Assembly: GCF_000689375.1 (NCBI RefSeq)
Contig: NZ_CBQZ010000001.1
Coordinates: 186,001-250,000 of the forward strand
From: Cardinium endosymbiont cBtQ1 of Bemisia tabaci
GTDB taxonomy: Bacteria > Bacteroidota > Bacteroidia > Cytophagales > Amoebophilaceae
Length of the DNA stretch: 64,000 bases
Reading direction: 5' to 3'
The translations under genes were made by a program, and so were the position numbers. The notes beneath the pieces are model-generated. The model was not told where the DNA came from and ran no database searches. It saw only the letters and a program-made list of their open reading frames with translations. This document shows, one piece after another, positions 38,654-46,973 of the stretch; position 1 is the stretch's first letter, and every line of letters starts with the position of its first letter.

Positions 38654-39655
38654 AACCTGAACTCTGGATTAGAATTATTGTAAACCAGTTGTATATATAT
38701 TAGCTATAGCCGGTTTTTTCTCTTTTAGCCCATAAGCAGTAATACCAGCTATTAAATTGACAATAAAATTAGGTATGCTTCTGTGTCTAGAGTGTTCTAT
38801 TTGGCTAATATTTTTAAGCTGATCGATGATGGTTTCAATGATGGATCTCTTTCGAAGCATTAATTTATCCCATAATGTCATAAAAGCATTTTTCATATTT
38901 TTCTTGATATGGGTAATGAGCTCTATTCCTTTTTCCATAAGTTTTTCAAATAATTCTTTGCTGATATAGCCTTTATCCGAGAATACTTTACCGATTAAAT
39001 TTTTGCATAAACTTTTTGCAGGGAATCTATCGTTGACCCTACCTGGGGTAAGTGTAAAATTCATAATTTCACCTAAATCATTTACAATCAAATGTAACTT
39101 GAACCCAAAAAACCAGCCAGTCGTTGTTTTACCTTTAGTAGCTATTGATTTAAATACTTTGTTAGAACAAGCCCTTTGTACCTTACAAACTTTAATGGCT
39201 GTTGAATCTATAAAATAACAACCTGTTCTTGTCTTAGAAAGACTATGCGTAAAGAAATACATAGGAACTAACGTTCTTTTTACTAGTGATATGAATCTAT
39301 TATAGCTCACTAATGTTCTAAACTCACTTGAGTGAAATTGCTCTAAATGAATATAATACATCTTAAAATTTCTAAAACCTATTAGATGAAAAGCAATTAG
39401 TATAGTCATTATTTCGCTTAAGTTAAGAGAACAAGTTCTAGTGGGTTTTCTTGTGGGCTCTGTTAACAGCTTTTTCTCCATATAAGGCATAAATTTTATT
39501 AAAAACTCATCTACCATATAATATATTTCTACTAATTTGTCTACATTCATAATTGGCTCCTTTAGTTTTTAGAGGTAATTTTCAATCACCTAAATTTAAA
39601 ACTCAAAGGAGCTTCTTTATACGCAAATATGAAAATCTAATCCAGAGTTCAGGTT
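38654..39655 (-). mobile_element. IS982-family insertion sequence, complete
   Basis: Inverted repeats AACCTGAACTCTGGATTAG at 38654-38672 and the exact reverse complement at 39637-39655 (19 bp) frame a 1002-bp element with a full transposase. No clean target duplication was found. A degraded copy of one end lies at 15859-15999. Confidence 0.9.
38675..39550 (-). CDS. IS982-family transposase
   Basis: The 291-residue DDE transposase has the family's N-terminal part (SEIMTILIAFHLIGFRNFKM). The catalytic region shows CYFIDSTAIKVCK, KVFSDKGYISKELFEKL and MLRKRSIIETIIDQLKNI, which carry the acidic triad. A strong ribosome-binding sequence (AAAGGAG) sits ahead of the ATG at 39550. Full length without stops, so it may be active. 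Confidence 0.93.
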   Translation of the reverse strand: MNVDKLVEIYYMVDEFLIKFMPYMEKKLLTEPTRKPTRTCSLNLSEIMTILIAFHLIGFRNFKMYYIHLEQFHSSEFRTLVSYNRFISLVKRTLVPMYFFTHSLSKTRTGCYFIDSTAIKVCKVQRACSNKVFKSIATKGKTTTGWFFGFKLHLIVNDLGEIMNFTLTPGRVNDRFPAKSLCKNLIGKVFSDKGYISKELFEKLMEKGIELITHIKKNMKNAFMTLWDKLMLRKRSIIETIIDQLKNISQIEHSRHRSIPNFIVNLIAGITAYGLKEKKPAIANIYTTGLQ

Positions 39656-39689
39656 ATTAGGAACAAAATTAATAAAAAAATAGAGTAAT

Positions 39690-39719
39690 CAATCTTTTCA
39701 TTATCAAATGAAAAGATTG
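39690..39719 (-). terminator. Strong 13-bp hairpin, possible terminator
   Basis: CAATCTTTTCATT and its exact complement flank a 4-base loop (ATCA). It lies about 50 bases past the end of the Rpn-like gene on the minus strand. A T-rich stretch follows about 10 bases later on that strand rather than directly, so a rho-independent terminator is possible but not classic. Confidence 0.5.
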
Positions 39720-39767
39720 TAGAACCATGAAATACAACTCTGTTTGTTTTATTTAATATTTTGAATA

Positions 39768-40688
39768 TCAGTAACCAGTAATAAGCACGATATCTTCAAT
39801 GGAGTAACCTTGTAAAAGCATAGATTTAGCGATTTCCATCTTTCCCTCTATCTTACCTTTTTCTTGTCCTATTAAAATTCCTTTTTCTTGTCCTATTCGG
39901 ATCCCTTCTTGTCTCCCTTTTTGCTCTCCTTCTAATCTACCTTTTTGTTCACCTTCTCTTCTATATTTTTCTACTGTATTGGCTTCTATTCTCAACTATT
40001 TCAAGTGATCTTCATAAGCCATTCTTTCTTCATCGGTCAAGTTTAGCGTATCTAAAATGTGCAATGCCTTTTTCAGGGTATGGATGGCCAACGGTCCTGG
40101 TAGGTTATCCTTATTCAGCAAATCATGACGCGTAAGAAAGGCCGTCCAAATGTCTAAAGAGGTTTTAATCTTTTTCAATAAACTATTTAGATCTTCCTCT
40201 GGATCTTTACTGAACTTGGTTAGCTCTATAGTATGTAATTCTAAATCCCTAAAATAGGGTAACCCGCTTTCTTGTTCTGTTATACGAAACACATTATGAT
40301 ACTTCTGATTATCTGTTATAGATACAAAGTTAAGTATATGAATACCTATCGCTTTATTTAATGTAGAATAATCCTGAGAAACCTTTAATTGATCTGTATA
40401 CAACTTAGCCCAATAATATAAAGCACGTTTATCATAATCTGCTTCATCAGTAATTTGGATTTCTATATTAAACCTTTTACCTTTTTCACTAATTGCTTTA
40501 ATATCTAGGATGGATAGTTTATCTGTTCTAAAGTTTTTTGGGTTATAAGGGTTTAATAGCGTAACATCTACTACTTGATCTTCTTTTGAAACCGTTGCGT
40601 TTATTAACGCAATCAATAGATCTTTGTTTTCCTCTACTCCAAATATTTTCTTGAACGCTAGATCTACTTTAGGCGTAATCCTTTCCAT
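39768..40688 (-). pseudogene. Rpn/PD-(D/E)XK nuclease family protein with an in-frame stop
   Basis: The protein belongs to the Rpn-type family (recombination-promoting nuclease, often labelled putative transposase). The N-terminus ITPKVDLAFKKIFGVEENKD is typical, and SILDIKAISEKGKRFNIEIQI carries the Asp and Glu-x-Gln of the nuclease core. After 230 codons a TAG at 39996-39998 stops the frame; the same frame then goes on for 75 codons. This tail repeats units such as EGEQKGRLEGEQKGRQEG and IGQEKGILIGQEKG, as usual for the family, and ends with a short helix (MLLQGYSIEDIVLITGY). A single base change would repair the stop. The nuclease core is complete before it, so the shorter protein may still work. 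Confidence 0.85.
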
Positions 40689-40834
40689 ATATAATTTATA
40701 TCTATTGATTTCTAATCACAGCCATATAATATAATTATATGATACAATATACATACTTTTCATAGATCTCTTTTATCTACAGTTAATGCTCACTAGATGT
40801 TTAGTCCCACTAAGAAGTTAATCCCTAATTGACG

Positions 40835-41488
40835 TTATTTTAACATAAAACATAGATAATAGATCTGCATCCCTTGTGCTATGAATCGCTTTTCATAAGT
40901 AGTTTGAATACCAAAATGGTGATCTATTAATGAAGAACGATATAGATTTGTCGTATAGTTAAGGGGTTCTATCCCCTTTTCTTGGAGTAAATCTAATGTA
41001 TGGTTAAACAGTAAGTTGCTATCTGTTTTTAGGTGAATAGGTCCATTTTGTATAAGTATGGCTTTATATAGGTTTAAAAAACGAATACTGGTTAGTCTAC
41101 GTTTTATATCCCTAGTTTTAGGTCTAGGATCTGGAAACGTAATCCAAATCTCAGCCACTTCATTTTCTGCAAAAAAATCCAAAAGGTGGGTTACCTGTGT
41201 ACGTAGAAAGGCAACGTTTTTTAAGCCATATGTTTTGGCCTCTTCTCCACCTTTCCACAGCCGGTCTCCTTTAATGTCAATCCCTATAAAATTTCTTTCT
41301 GGAAATATTTTAGCCAGTCCTATGGTATAGGCACCATGGCCACAACCTATTTCTACAGTAATAGGATGCTTGTTTTGAAAATATAAATCATTCCATTTTC
41401 CTTTAATAGTATTATAAATCGGATGTCTTGGCTCTATAAGATGTTTCAACCATTTGTTTGCCTCGAAACGTTTGCGCTTCTGCCTCAT
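40835..41488 (-). CDS. trmB: tRNA (guanine-N7-)-methyltransferase
   Basis: TrmB makes 7-methylguanosine at position 46 of tRNA using S-adenosylmethionine. The 217 residues contain the SAM-binding motif TVEIGCGHGAYTIGLAKIFP, the next strand FIGIDIKGDRLWKG, and the TrmB signature IWITFPDPRPKTRDIKRRL. Length is normal. It lies 158 bases from map on the same strand. Confidence 0.95.
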   Translation of the reverse strand: MRQKRKRFEANKWLKHLIEPRHPIYNTIKGKWNDLYFQNKHPITVEIGCGHGAYTIGLAKIFPERNFIGIDIKGDRLWKGGEEAKTYGLKNVAFLRTQVTHLLDFFAENEVAEIWITFPDPRPKTRDIKRRLTSIRFLNLYKAILIQNGPIHLKTDSNLLFNHTLDLLQEKGIEPLNYTTNLYRSSLIDHHFGIQTTYEKRFIAQGMQIYYLCFMLK

Positions 41489-41646
41489 GATTTTATTTAG
41501 TGCGTATAATGCTTAATATAGAAAACGGTTAAGGAACCATTCGGAAGGATGGCTCAATTGATGGACTAATATTGGGTCAACTAGTTGGATATATCCGATC
41601 CGTAAGGGTGAAAGTTTGATGATTTATCTTAAAATTTGTACCCGTG

Positions 41647-42408
41647 TTAAACGGAGTCTTGCATTAAAGTAGTTAAAATAGTATATCCTTCTTCTTCAAC
41701 AGCAATGGTATGTTCAAAGTGGGCTGAATCTTTTCCATCTTTGGTAACAATGGTCCAACCATCTTGTAAAGTTTTAATGGCTGAATGGCCCAAATTGCAT
41801 ATAGGTTCTATAGCCAATACCATACCAGCTTTTAAAATAGGTCCCTGGTTAGGTTGCCCATAGTTTGGAATTTTAGGTGGTTCGTGAAGCCTGGTGCCTA
41901 CGCCATGTCCACCCAATTCTTTTACAATGCTTAGTTTATGTTGTGTAGCATATTGACCTATGGCATGAGAAATAGTAGATAGATGAGTACCTGCTTTAAT
42001 GACGCGTAATCCTTCCCATAAAGCTTTTTCAGTGTGGACCAATAAAAATTTTTTCTTATCAGAAATATTTCCTACAGGGTAGGTCCAAGCACTGTCTCCA
42101 ATGTACCCTTTATACTTTACACCTATGTCGATGGAAACAATGTCGCCCTCCTCCAATAGTTGATTGTTGGGTATACCATGTACTACGCTATTGTTAACAG
42201 AGATACAAGTAGCATTCGGAAAGCCAAGGTACCCTTTGAATACAGGATCTGCACCGTTGCTTCGAATGATTTTCTCTACTATGGCGTCTAAGGCTAGGCT
42301 ACTAACACCTGGTTGGATGGTATTTTTTAAAACATCATGACAAAGTGCCACAATATGGCCTGCCTGTTGCAATAGCTTCCGTTCAATATGCGATCGTACT
42401 TTTATCAT
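41647..42408 (-). CDS. map: Methionine aminopeptidase, type I
   Basis: This metalloenzyme removes the initiator methionine from new proteins. The 253 residues show substrate His in VVHGIPNN, metal ligands in IVSIDIGVKYKGYIGDSAWT (two Asp), His in KELGGHGVGTRLHE, and Glu in VLAIEPI and FEHTIAVEEEG. All five metal ligands are present. Type I is indicated by the lack of a long insert. The tRNA-Ala gene lies upstream on the same strand. Confidence 0.96.
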   Translation of the reverse strand: MIKVRSHIERKLLQQAGHIVALCHDVLKNTIQPGVSSLALDAIVEKIIRSNGADPVFKGYLGFPNATCISVNNSVVHGIPNNQLLEEGDIVSIDIGVKYKGYIGDSAWTYPVGNISDKKKFLLVHTEKALWEGLRVIKAGTHLSTISHAIGQYATQHKLSIVKELGGHGVGTRLHEPPKIPNYGQPNQGPILKAGMVLAIEPICNLGHSAIKTLQDGWTIVTKDGKDSAHFEHTIAVEEEGYTILTTLMQDSV

Positions 42409-42587
42409 ATAGCATGACTAGAGGCCAGCGTCAAATTGTGTGCCACACTTAATGCAAAATTACTTTAAAGCTTTATTGTGTTGATTAATGAATAGATTTT
42501 TTATAGCAGCGTAGTGCTAAATAGCACTTTCAGTGCATAATTTAGCATTTTTTGTAAACTGATAAAATATGTACCAGTCCTTATAAG

Positions 42588-42661
42588 TGGAGAATATCGG
42601 ATTCGAACCGATGACCCCTTGCTTGCAAAGCAAGTGCTCTAGCCAGCTGAGCTAATCCCCC
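42588..42661 (-). tRNA. tRNA-Ala (anticodon TGC)
   Basis: A full cloverleaf can be drawn on the minus strand: acceptor GGGGGAT with ATTCTCC (two G-T pairs), D-arm with AGCTCAGCTGG, anticodon stem CTTGC/GCAAG with loop TTTGCAA (anticodon TGC), and T-arm with GGTTCGAATCC. The discriminator is A. CCA is not encoded. Confidence 0.96.
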
Positions 42662-42766
42662 ATTGTATTATATACAATCTATTTTCTACACAAATATAGT
42701 GGTATTTATTGAATAAGTCAAAATAAATCCCTTTTTTTATTGAAGTATATTTCTTTGTGATACATT

Positions 42767-43264
42767 ATGATTATATCTATTATTGTGGCGATGTCTTTAA
42801 ATAGGGTTATTGGCAATCAAAATAGCCTTCCTTGGCATCTTCCTGCTGATTTAAAAGAGTTTAAAAAAAAAACATTAGGACATCACTTGCTAATGGGTAG
42901 CCATACTTTTCACTCTATTGGTCGTATTTTACCCGGTCGGATTAGTATAGTAGTTAGTACAAAAATGGATCGGTCTGTTGTGGGTTATCATGTAGTACGT
43001 AGTATTCAGGAAGCAATAAGCTTAGCAAAAGGGCAAGGTGCGTTGGAATTATTTGTCATAGGAGGGGGAAAAATTTACGAACAAACCTTGCCTTTAGCCC
43101 ATAAAATTTACCTAACAAAAATCCATCTGATGGTATCAGGAGATACCTATTTCCCTTTGATAGGGGAGGAATGGGTTCAACGTATCATCAGTTCTTTTAA
43201 AGCAGATCATAAAAACCCTTATGATTATGAATTTATTCTATTAGAAAAGGCAGAGAAACGATAA
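42767..43264 (+). CDS. folA: Dihydrofolate reductase
   Basis: DHFR reduces dihydrofolate to tetrahydrofolate with NADPH. The 165 residues show the N-terminal strand IISIIVAMSLNRVIGNQNSL, the substrate loop LPWHLPADLKEFKKKT with the catalytic acidic residue, the NADPH region LLMGSHTFHSIG and FVIGGGKIYEQTLP. Length is normal. Keeping folA suggests that folate-dependent steps are still made at home. Confidence 0.95.
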   Translation: MIISIIVAMSLNRVIGNQNSLPWHLPADLKEFKKKTLGHHLLMGSHTFHSIGRILPGRISIVVSTKMDRSVVGYHVVRSIQEAISLAKGQGALELFVIGGGKIYEQTLPLAHKIYLTKIHLMVSGDTYFPLIGEEWVQRIISSFKADHKNPYDYEFILLEKAEKR

Positions 43265-43493
43265 ATCTTTTTAAGTTTTTTTATTAAATTGCATAGGTTT
43301 AACTTTAATCTAGCTAAAATAACATTATAATAATATTTCTGAAATACAGAAATAGAAGCTTTCTCTATAATTTTAGATATCCACGTGGATTTGGCTATTG
43401 GGCAAACAGATAAAATGTTTAAAAAATGTGTAAACGTCTCTTTAGGTACCAGTATCATTCCCACGTTTAAATCAGAAAAATAAAAAAGTAATT

Positions 43494-44606
43494 ATGGAGT
43501 TCACGGTATCATCAGCTTTGCTTTCACAGCAGCTAACGGCCATTAGTGGGGTTATCACCCGTAATCCAGTTGTTCCAATCTTAGAAAATTTTCTTTTTCA
43601 GATAACGCATAATCATTTAGTTGTTACAGCATCAGATTTGCAAACTTCTATTAGTGCTGCTTTAACGATTCAATCGGATGCACAAGTAAGCGTAGCCATA
43701 CCTGCTCGTATGTTGCTCGATACGGTTAAGAACCTGCCAGAACAGCCTATTAAGTTAGAAATTAATCCCAAGTCTTATACAGTTTCTATTCAATCAGATA
43801 ATGGCCACTATAAATTGGCAGGAGAGAGTGCGAATGATTTTCCTCAACTAGCTGGTTTAGAGGATGGTATAGTTTTAGATGTAGAAGTGGATGTATTGAA
43901 AAACATTTTGCAAAAAACTCTATTTGCAACTAGTAATGATGAATTAAAACCTGCTATGTCAGGTGTATATATGGAATTTACGCAGGCTATGGCTACTTTT
44001 GTGGCCACCGATGGTCATCGGTTGGTTCGTTATCTTCGTGAAGATCTGACCGTATCTGCACAAAGTCCAATTATTGTACCCAAAAAGGCATTGATGCTTT
44101 TAAATGGCCTAATAAGTAGTAGAGATAAGCAGGTAGGCTTTACTTTTGATCGGCATAAAATCCAATTTAGTATCGATAATATTAGTGTGGTCACTAGGTT
44201 AGTCGATGAAAGATACCCAGACTATGAAAACGTGATACCTAAGGAGCATACTAGTAAACTTACTGTAAATAAACCTGCATTGGTAAGTGCCCTTAAGCGG
44301 GTTGCTATTTATGCCAATAAAGCTACCCATCAAGTAAAATTGATCCTTACTACCAATGAATTGACTATTTCAGCAGAGGATTTGGATTTCTCTAATGAAG
44401 CAAAAGAAAATCTTATTTGTATATACGAAGGCTTGCCGCTAGAAATAGGATTTAATGCAAAGCTTTTATTAGATATGCTCGCTAGTATCCTCACAGAGGA
44501 AGTGGAATTCTTTTTCTGGGGGGCTAATAAAGCAGTTTTAATATTTCCTAAATCACAAAATAAGCAAGAACATTTGCTGTTATTGATTATGCCTATTATT
44601 TTTTAA
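43494..44606 (+). CDS. dnaN: DNA polymerase III sliding clamp (beta subunit)
   Basis: DnaN is the ring-shaped processivity clamp of the replicative polymerase. The 370 residues have the three-domain layout: N-terminal LLSQQLTAISGVITRNPVVPILENFLF, the middle KPAMSGVYMEF and FVATDGHRLV, and C-terminal VVTRLVDERYPDYENVIP. The end is slightly unusual (LLLIMPIIF), where many clamps finish MPMRL. It stands 230 bases after folA on the same strand. No dnaA is adjacent, so this is not evidence of the origin. Confidence 0.96.
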   Translation: MEFTVSSALLSQQLTAISGVITRNPVVPILENFLFQITHNHLVVTASDLQTSISAALTIQSDAQVSVAIPARMLLDTVKNLPEQPIKLEINPKSYTVSIQSDNGHYKLAGESANDFPQLAGLEDGIVLDVEVDVLKNILQKTLFATSNDELKPAMSGVYMEFTQAMATFVATDGHRLVRYLREDLTVSAQSPIIVPKKALMLLNGLISSRDKQVGFTFDRHKIQFSIDNISVVTRLVDERYPDYENVIPKEHTSKLTVNKPALVSALKRVAIYANKATHQVKLILTTNELTISAEDLDFSNEAKENLICIYEGLPLEIGFNAKLLLDMLASILTEEVEFFFWGANKAVLIFPKSQNKQEHLLLLIMPIIF

Positions 44607-44658
44607 ATTTATTTTTATTGCGATAATCTGACGTTTGTAAATTAATGTTGATCAACCT

Positions 44659-45648
44659 ATGTCTTACATCTTTTATAGATTTCCGTTAGTTCTCTTTTTT
44701 TTATTCTTATTTCCAAATTTTGTTCAAGGAAAATTGGATAAAAGGCAGTCGAATACATTGATCATCTTATTTCATGGATTGGGCAATCATGCGGCCTCTT
44801 TTAATACGATGAAAGAGAAGCTTGAACAAGCTTTTCCTGCTGTTTCTGTCGTGGCTTTGAGCAGTGTGGAAGGTATGAAGAGTATAAGCCTTTCTATAGA
44901 AGAACAAAGTGCAATTAATTTTGAAGAGCTTTCTACTAAGGTAGAAGATTTAGCGCAAAAGTCTATTATCTTGATAGGTCATAGTCAAGGTGGTCTCCGT
45001 GCATATGCTTTCCTGAGAAAATATGAACACCTTAATATAAAAGGGCTGGTGGCCTTAGCTACGCCATGGGAAGGCGTTCCTGGAGCTAGGGTAGATGCGG
45101 AAATGCTTGCACACCATTTGACAGTTCCTGTTTTGAATGATCTACGTGAACTCTCGCTTGATCTTGGTTATGCTCAAACCGATCTTGAAAAGCAACTTAT
45201 CTTAAATGTACAAGACAATCAATCAGTATGTCTTTTCCCTGGTGGTAAAGATTTGATAGAGGGTAGTGCTTTTTTACGTGAGGTCAAAAAATCACTTCCC
45301 AATGTACCTATTCCTATACTGGCCATAGGAGGTGGGCAAACTGATTTTAGTGCGTTGCTAACCAGTCGAAAACGCTATCGTTTTAAGGCTTTAAATGATA
45401 TGTATACTTTTTTTGTAGTGGGTAAAAAACACCTTAACCAGTACCATGATATGCAAATTCCCCTTTATAGCCAACATGCGTTTAATATGCTCCCTAAGGC
45501 CAAGTGCAATTTCAAAAGAGTTTTGATCAAAGACGCTTTTCATAGTACCCATGTTTTGAAGATACCGGTTCCAAAGTATAAATCCATGCTTGAACACCCT
45601 GCTGTTTTGCATGCAGTGATACAATTCGCTAAAACCATAGTTAAGTAA
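44659..45648 (+). CDS. Secreted lipase-like alpha/beta hydrolase
   Basis: The 329 residues start with a clear signal peptide (FYRFPLVLFFLFLFPNFVQG) without a lipobox cysteine, so the protein is probably exported. The lipase fold shows LIILFHGL, the nucleophile elbow LIGHSQGGLRAYAF with the catalytic Ser, and a late His in DAFHSTHVL. The Asp may lie in QTDFSALL. It is a paralogue of the lipoprotein at 10272-11606: motifs and order agree, including ATPWEG versus GTPWKG and QHAFNMLPKAKCNFKRVLI versus QHAEGCTKSNFKRIKV. It follows dnaN by 52 bases. The substrate is unknown. Confidence 0.78.
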   Translation: MSYIFYRFPLVLFFLFLFPNFVQGKLDKRQSNTLIILFHGLGNHAASFNTMKEKLEQAFPAVSVVALSSVEGMKSISLSIEEQSAINFEELSTKVEDLAQKSIILIGHSQGGLRAYAFLRKYEHLNIKGLVALATPWEGVPGARVDAEMLAHHLTVPVLNDLRELSLDLGYAQTDLEKQLILNVQDNQSVCLFPGGKDLIEGSAFLREVKKSLPNVPIPILAIGGGQTDFSALLTSRKRYRFKALNDMYTFFVVGKKHLNQYHDMQIPLYSQHAFNMLPKAKCNFKRVLIKDAFHSTHVLKIPVPKYKSMLEHPAVLHAVIQFAKTIVK

Positions 45649-45691
45649 ATAAGCCAAAACATCCTTTCATTACTTTATGCGTATGGTTTTT

Positions 45692-45776
45692 GGAGTAGTG
45701 TCTGAGTGGTTTAAGGTATCCGTCTCGAAAACGGATGTATCGTGAGGTACCGGGGGTTCGAATCCCTCCTACTCCG
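45692..45776 (+). tRNA. tRNA-Ser (anticodon CGA)
   Basis: The 85-base length with a long variable arm fits tRNA-Ser. The acceptor is GGAGTAG/CTACTCC with discriminator G, the anticodon loop is CTCGAAA (anticodon CGA), the variable arm is GTATCGTGAGGTAC, and the T-arm is GGGGGTTCGAATCCCTC. CCA is not encoded. Confidence 0.95.
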
Positions 45777-45921
45777 CTTCTGGCTTAAGTATATAAATCC
45801 GCCACTATTTGGTGTAACGTTTACCTAATAAATCGTTTTTCTATTCCTATCTATGCCCTTTAAAGCATAGTTTTATATGGGTATGGTAGGTATTTGTATT
45901 ACCTTGAAAGTACCTATATCT

Positions 45922-46914
45922 ATGCAAAAGTTATTAATAACGGGTGGAGCTGGTTTTATAGGTGCACACTGTATTCAATTGTTTTTGGCAAAATACCCTA
46001 ATTATTATATTGTTAACCTAGATAAGTTGACCTACTCAGCCCGTAGGTCTTTTGCACTTGAAGAAAAACCAAATTATTATTTTGTGGAAGGAGATATTGC
46101 CAATTTTTTATTGGTTGAAGCCTTGTTTCAAAAATTTAACTTCGATGGTGTGATTCACTTCGCTGCTGAATCACATGTAGATAGATCGATTCTCGATCCT
46201 TTTCTTTTTATAAAGACCAATATAGAAGGAACGGGTGTGCTGTTGCATGCAGCTTATAACCATTGGTTTAAAGGACCAAATCAGTCACAAAATCCTAATC
46301 ATCAGTTTGTATATGTTTCTACAGATGAAGTGTATGGTTCATTAGATGCACATAATAAACCGTTTACAGAGTCCGCTATGCTCGCACCAAGTAATCCCTA
46401 TAGTGCTAGTAAGGCAGCAGCAGAATGTTTGGTAAAGTCTTATAACCATACTTATGGGCTCCGTACAGTTATTACCCGATCAACCAATAATTATGGACGG
46501 TATCAACATCCAGAAAAATTGATTCCCATGGTATTGAAAAATGCATTACAAAAGCAGTCTATTCCATTGCATGGAGATGGAAGTAGCATTCGAGATTGGC
46601 TACATGTGGAAGACCATTGTAGAGCTATTGATTGCCTTTTTCATAAAGGGCAAAGTGGCCAATCATATAATATTGGTGGCCATGAAGAGCAAACTAATCT
46701 TCAAATCGCATCTATGATTTGCCAAATACTGGATCAATTAAAACCATTATATGGAAAATCTTATACTTCCCTTATTTATTTTACTTCTGAAAGAATAGGG
46801 CAAGATAGACGTTATGCACTTGATGCGAGAAAAATTAAAGAAACACTAGGTTGGAAACCAACTATTCAATTGCAAGTCGGGATTCAGGATCTTATCCGCG
46901 ATTGTATTCAATAA
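45922..46914 (+). CDS. rmlB: NAD-dependent sugar-nucleotide dehydratase, probably dTDP-glucose 4,6-dehydratase
   Basis: This is a short-chain dehydrogenase/reductase of the extended type. The start at 45922 gives MQKLLITGGAGFIGAHCIQ with the NAD-binding GxxGxxG right at the N-terminus; the frame is open 15 codons further upstream. HFAAESHVDRSI and the following FVYVSTDEVYGS match RmlB closely, and YSASKAAAECLVKSY has the catalytic Tyr-x-x-x-Lys. TRSTNNYGRYQHPEKLIP and SIRDWLHVEDHCRAI are also RmlB-like. RmlB acts in dTDP-rhamnose-type sugar synthesis. The other rml genes are not in the window, so the pathway is open. Confidence 0.9.
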   Translation: MQKLLITGGAGFIGAHCIQLFLAKYPNYYIVNLDKLTYSARRSFALEEKPNYYFVEGDIANFLLVEALFQKFNFDGVIHFAAESHVDRSILDPFLFIKTNIEGTGVLLHAAYNHWFKGPNQSQNPNHQFVYVSTDEVYGSLDAHNKPFTESAMLAPSNPYSASKAAAECLVKSYNHTYGLRTVITRSTNNYGRYQHPEKLIPMVLKNALQKQSIPLHGDGSSIRDWLHVEDHCRAIDCLFHKGQSGQSYNIGGHEEQTNLQIASMICQILDQLKPLYGKSYTSLIYFTSERIGQDRRYALDARKIKETLGWKPTIQLQVGIQDLIRDCIQ

Positions 46915-46973
46915 AATTGATATTTGAGCTGATTAAAAGTATCCTTTTAGGAAAGTTATTGATAATAAAGTAG

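Noticed and set aside
43225-43464. A 79-codon minus-strand frame between folA and dnaN
   Set aside because: It overlaps the end of folA, has no recognisable motif and a low-complexity Lys/Asn/Ile composition expected from AT-rich spacer DNA.
43494-44606. dnaN as a sign of the replication origin
   Set aside because: No dnaA, recF or gyrB neighbours and no cluster of DnaA boxes were noticed nearby.
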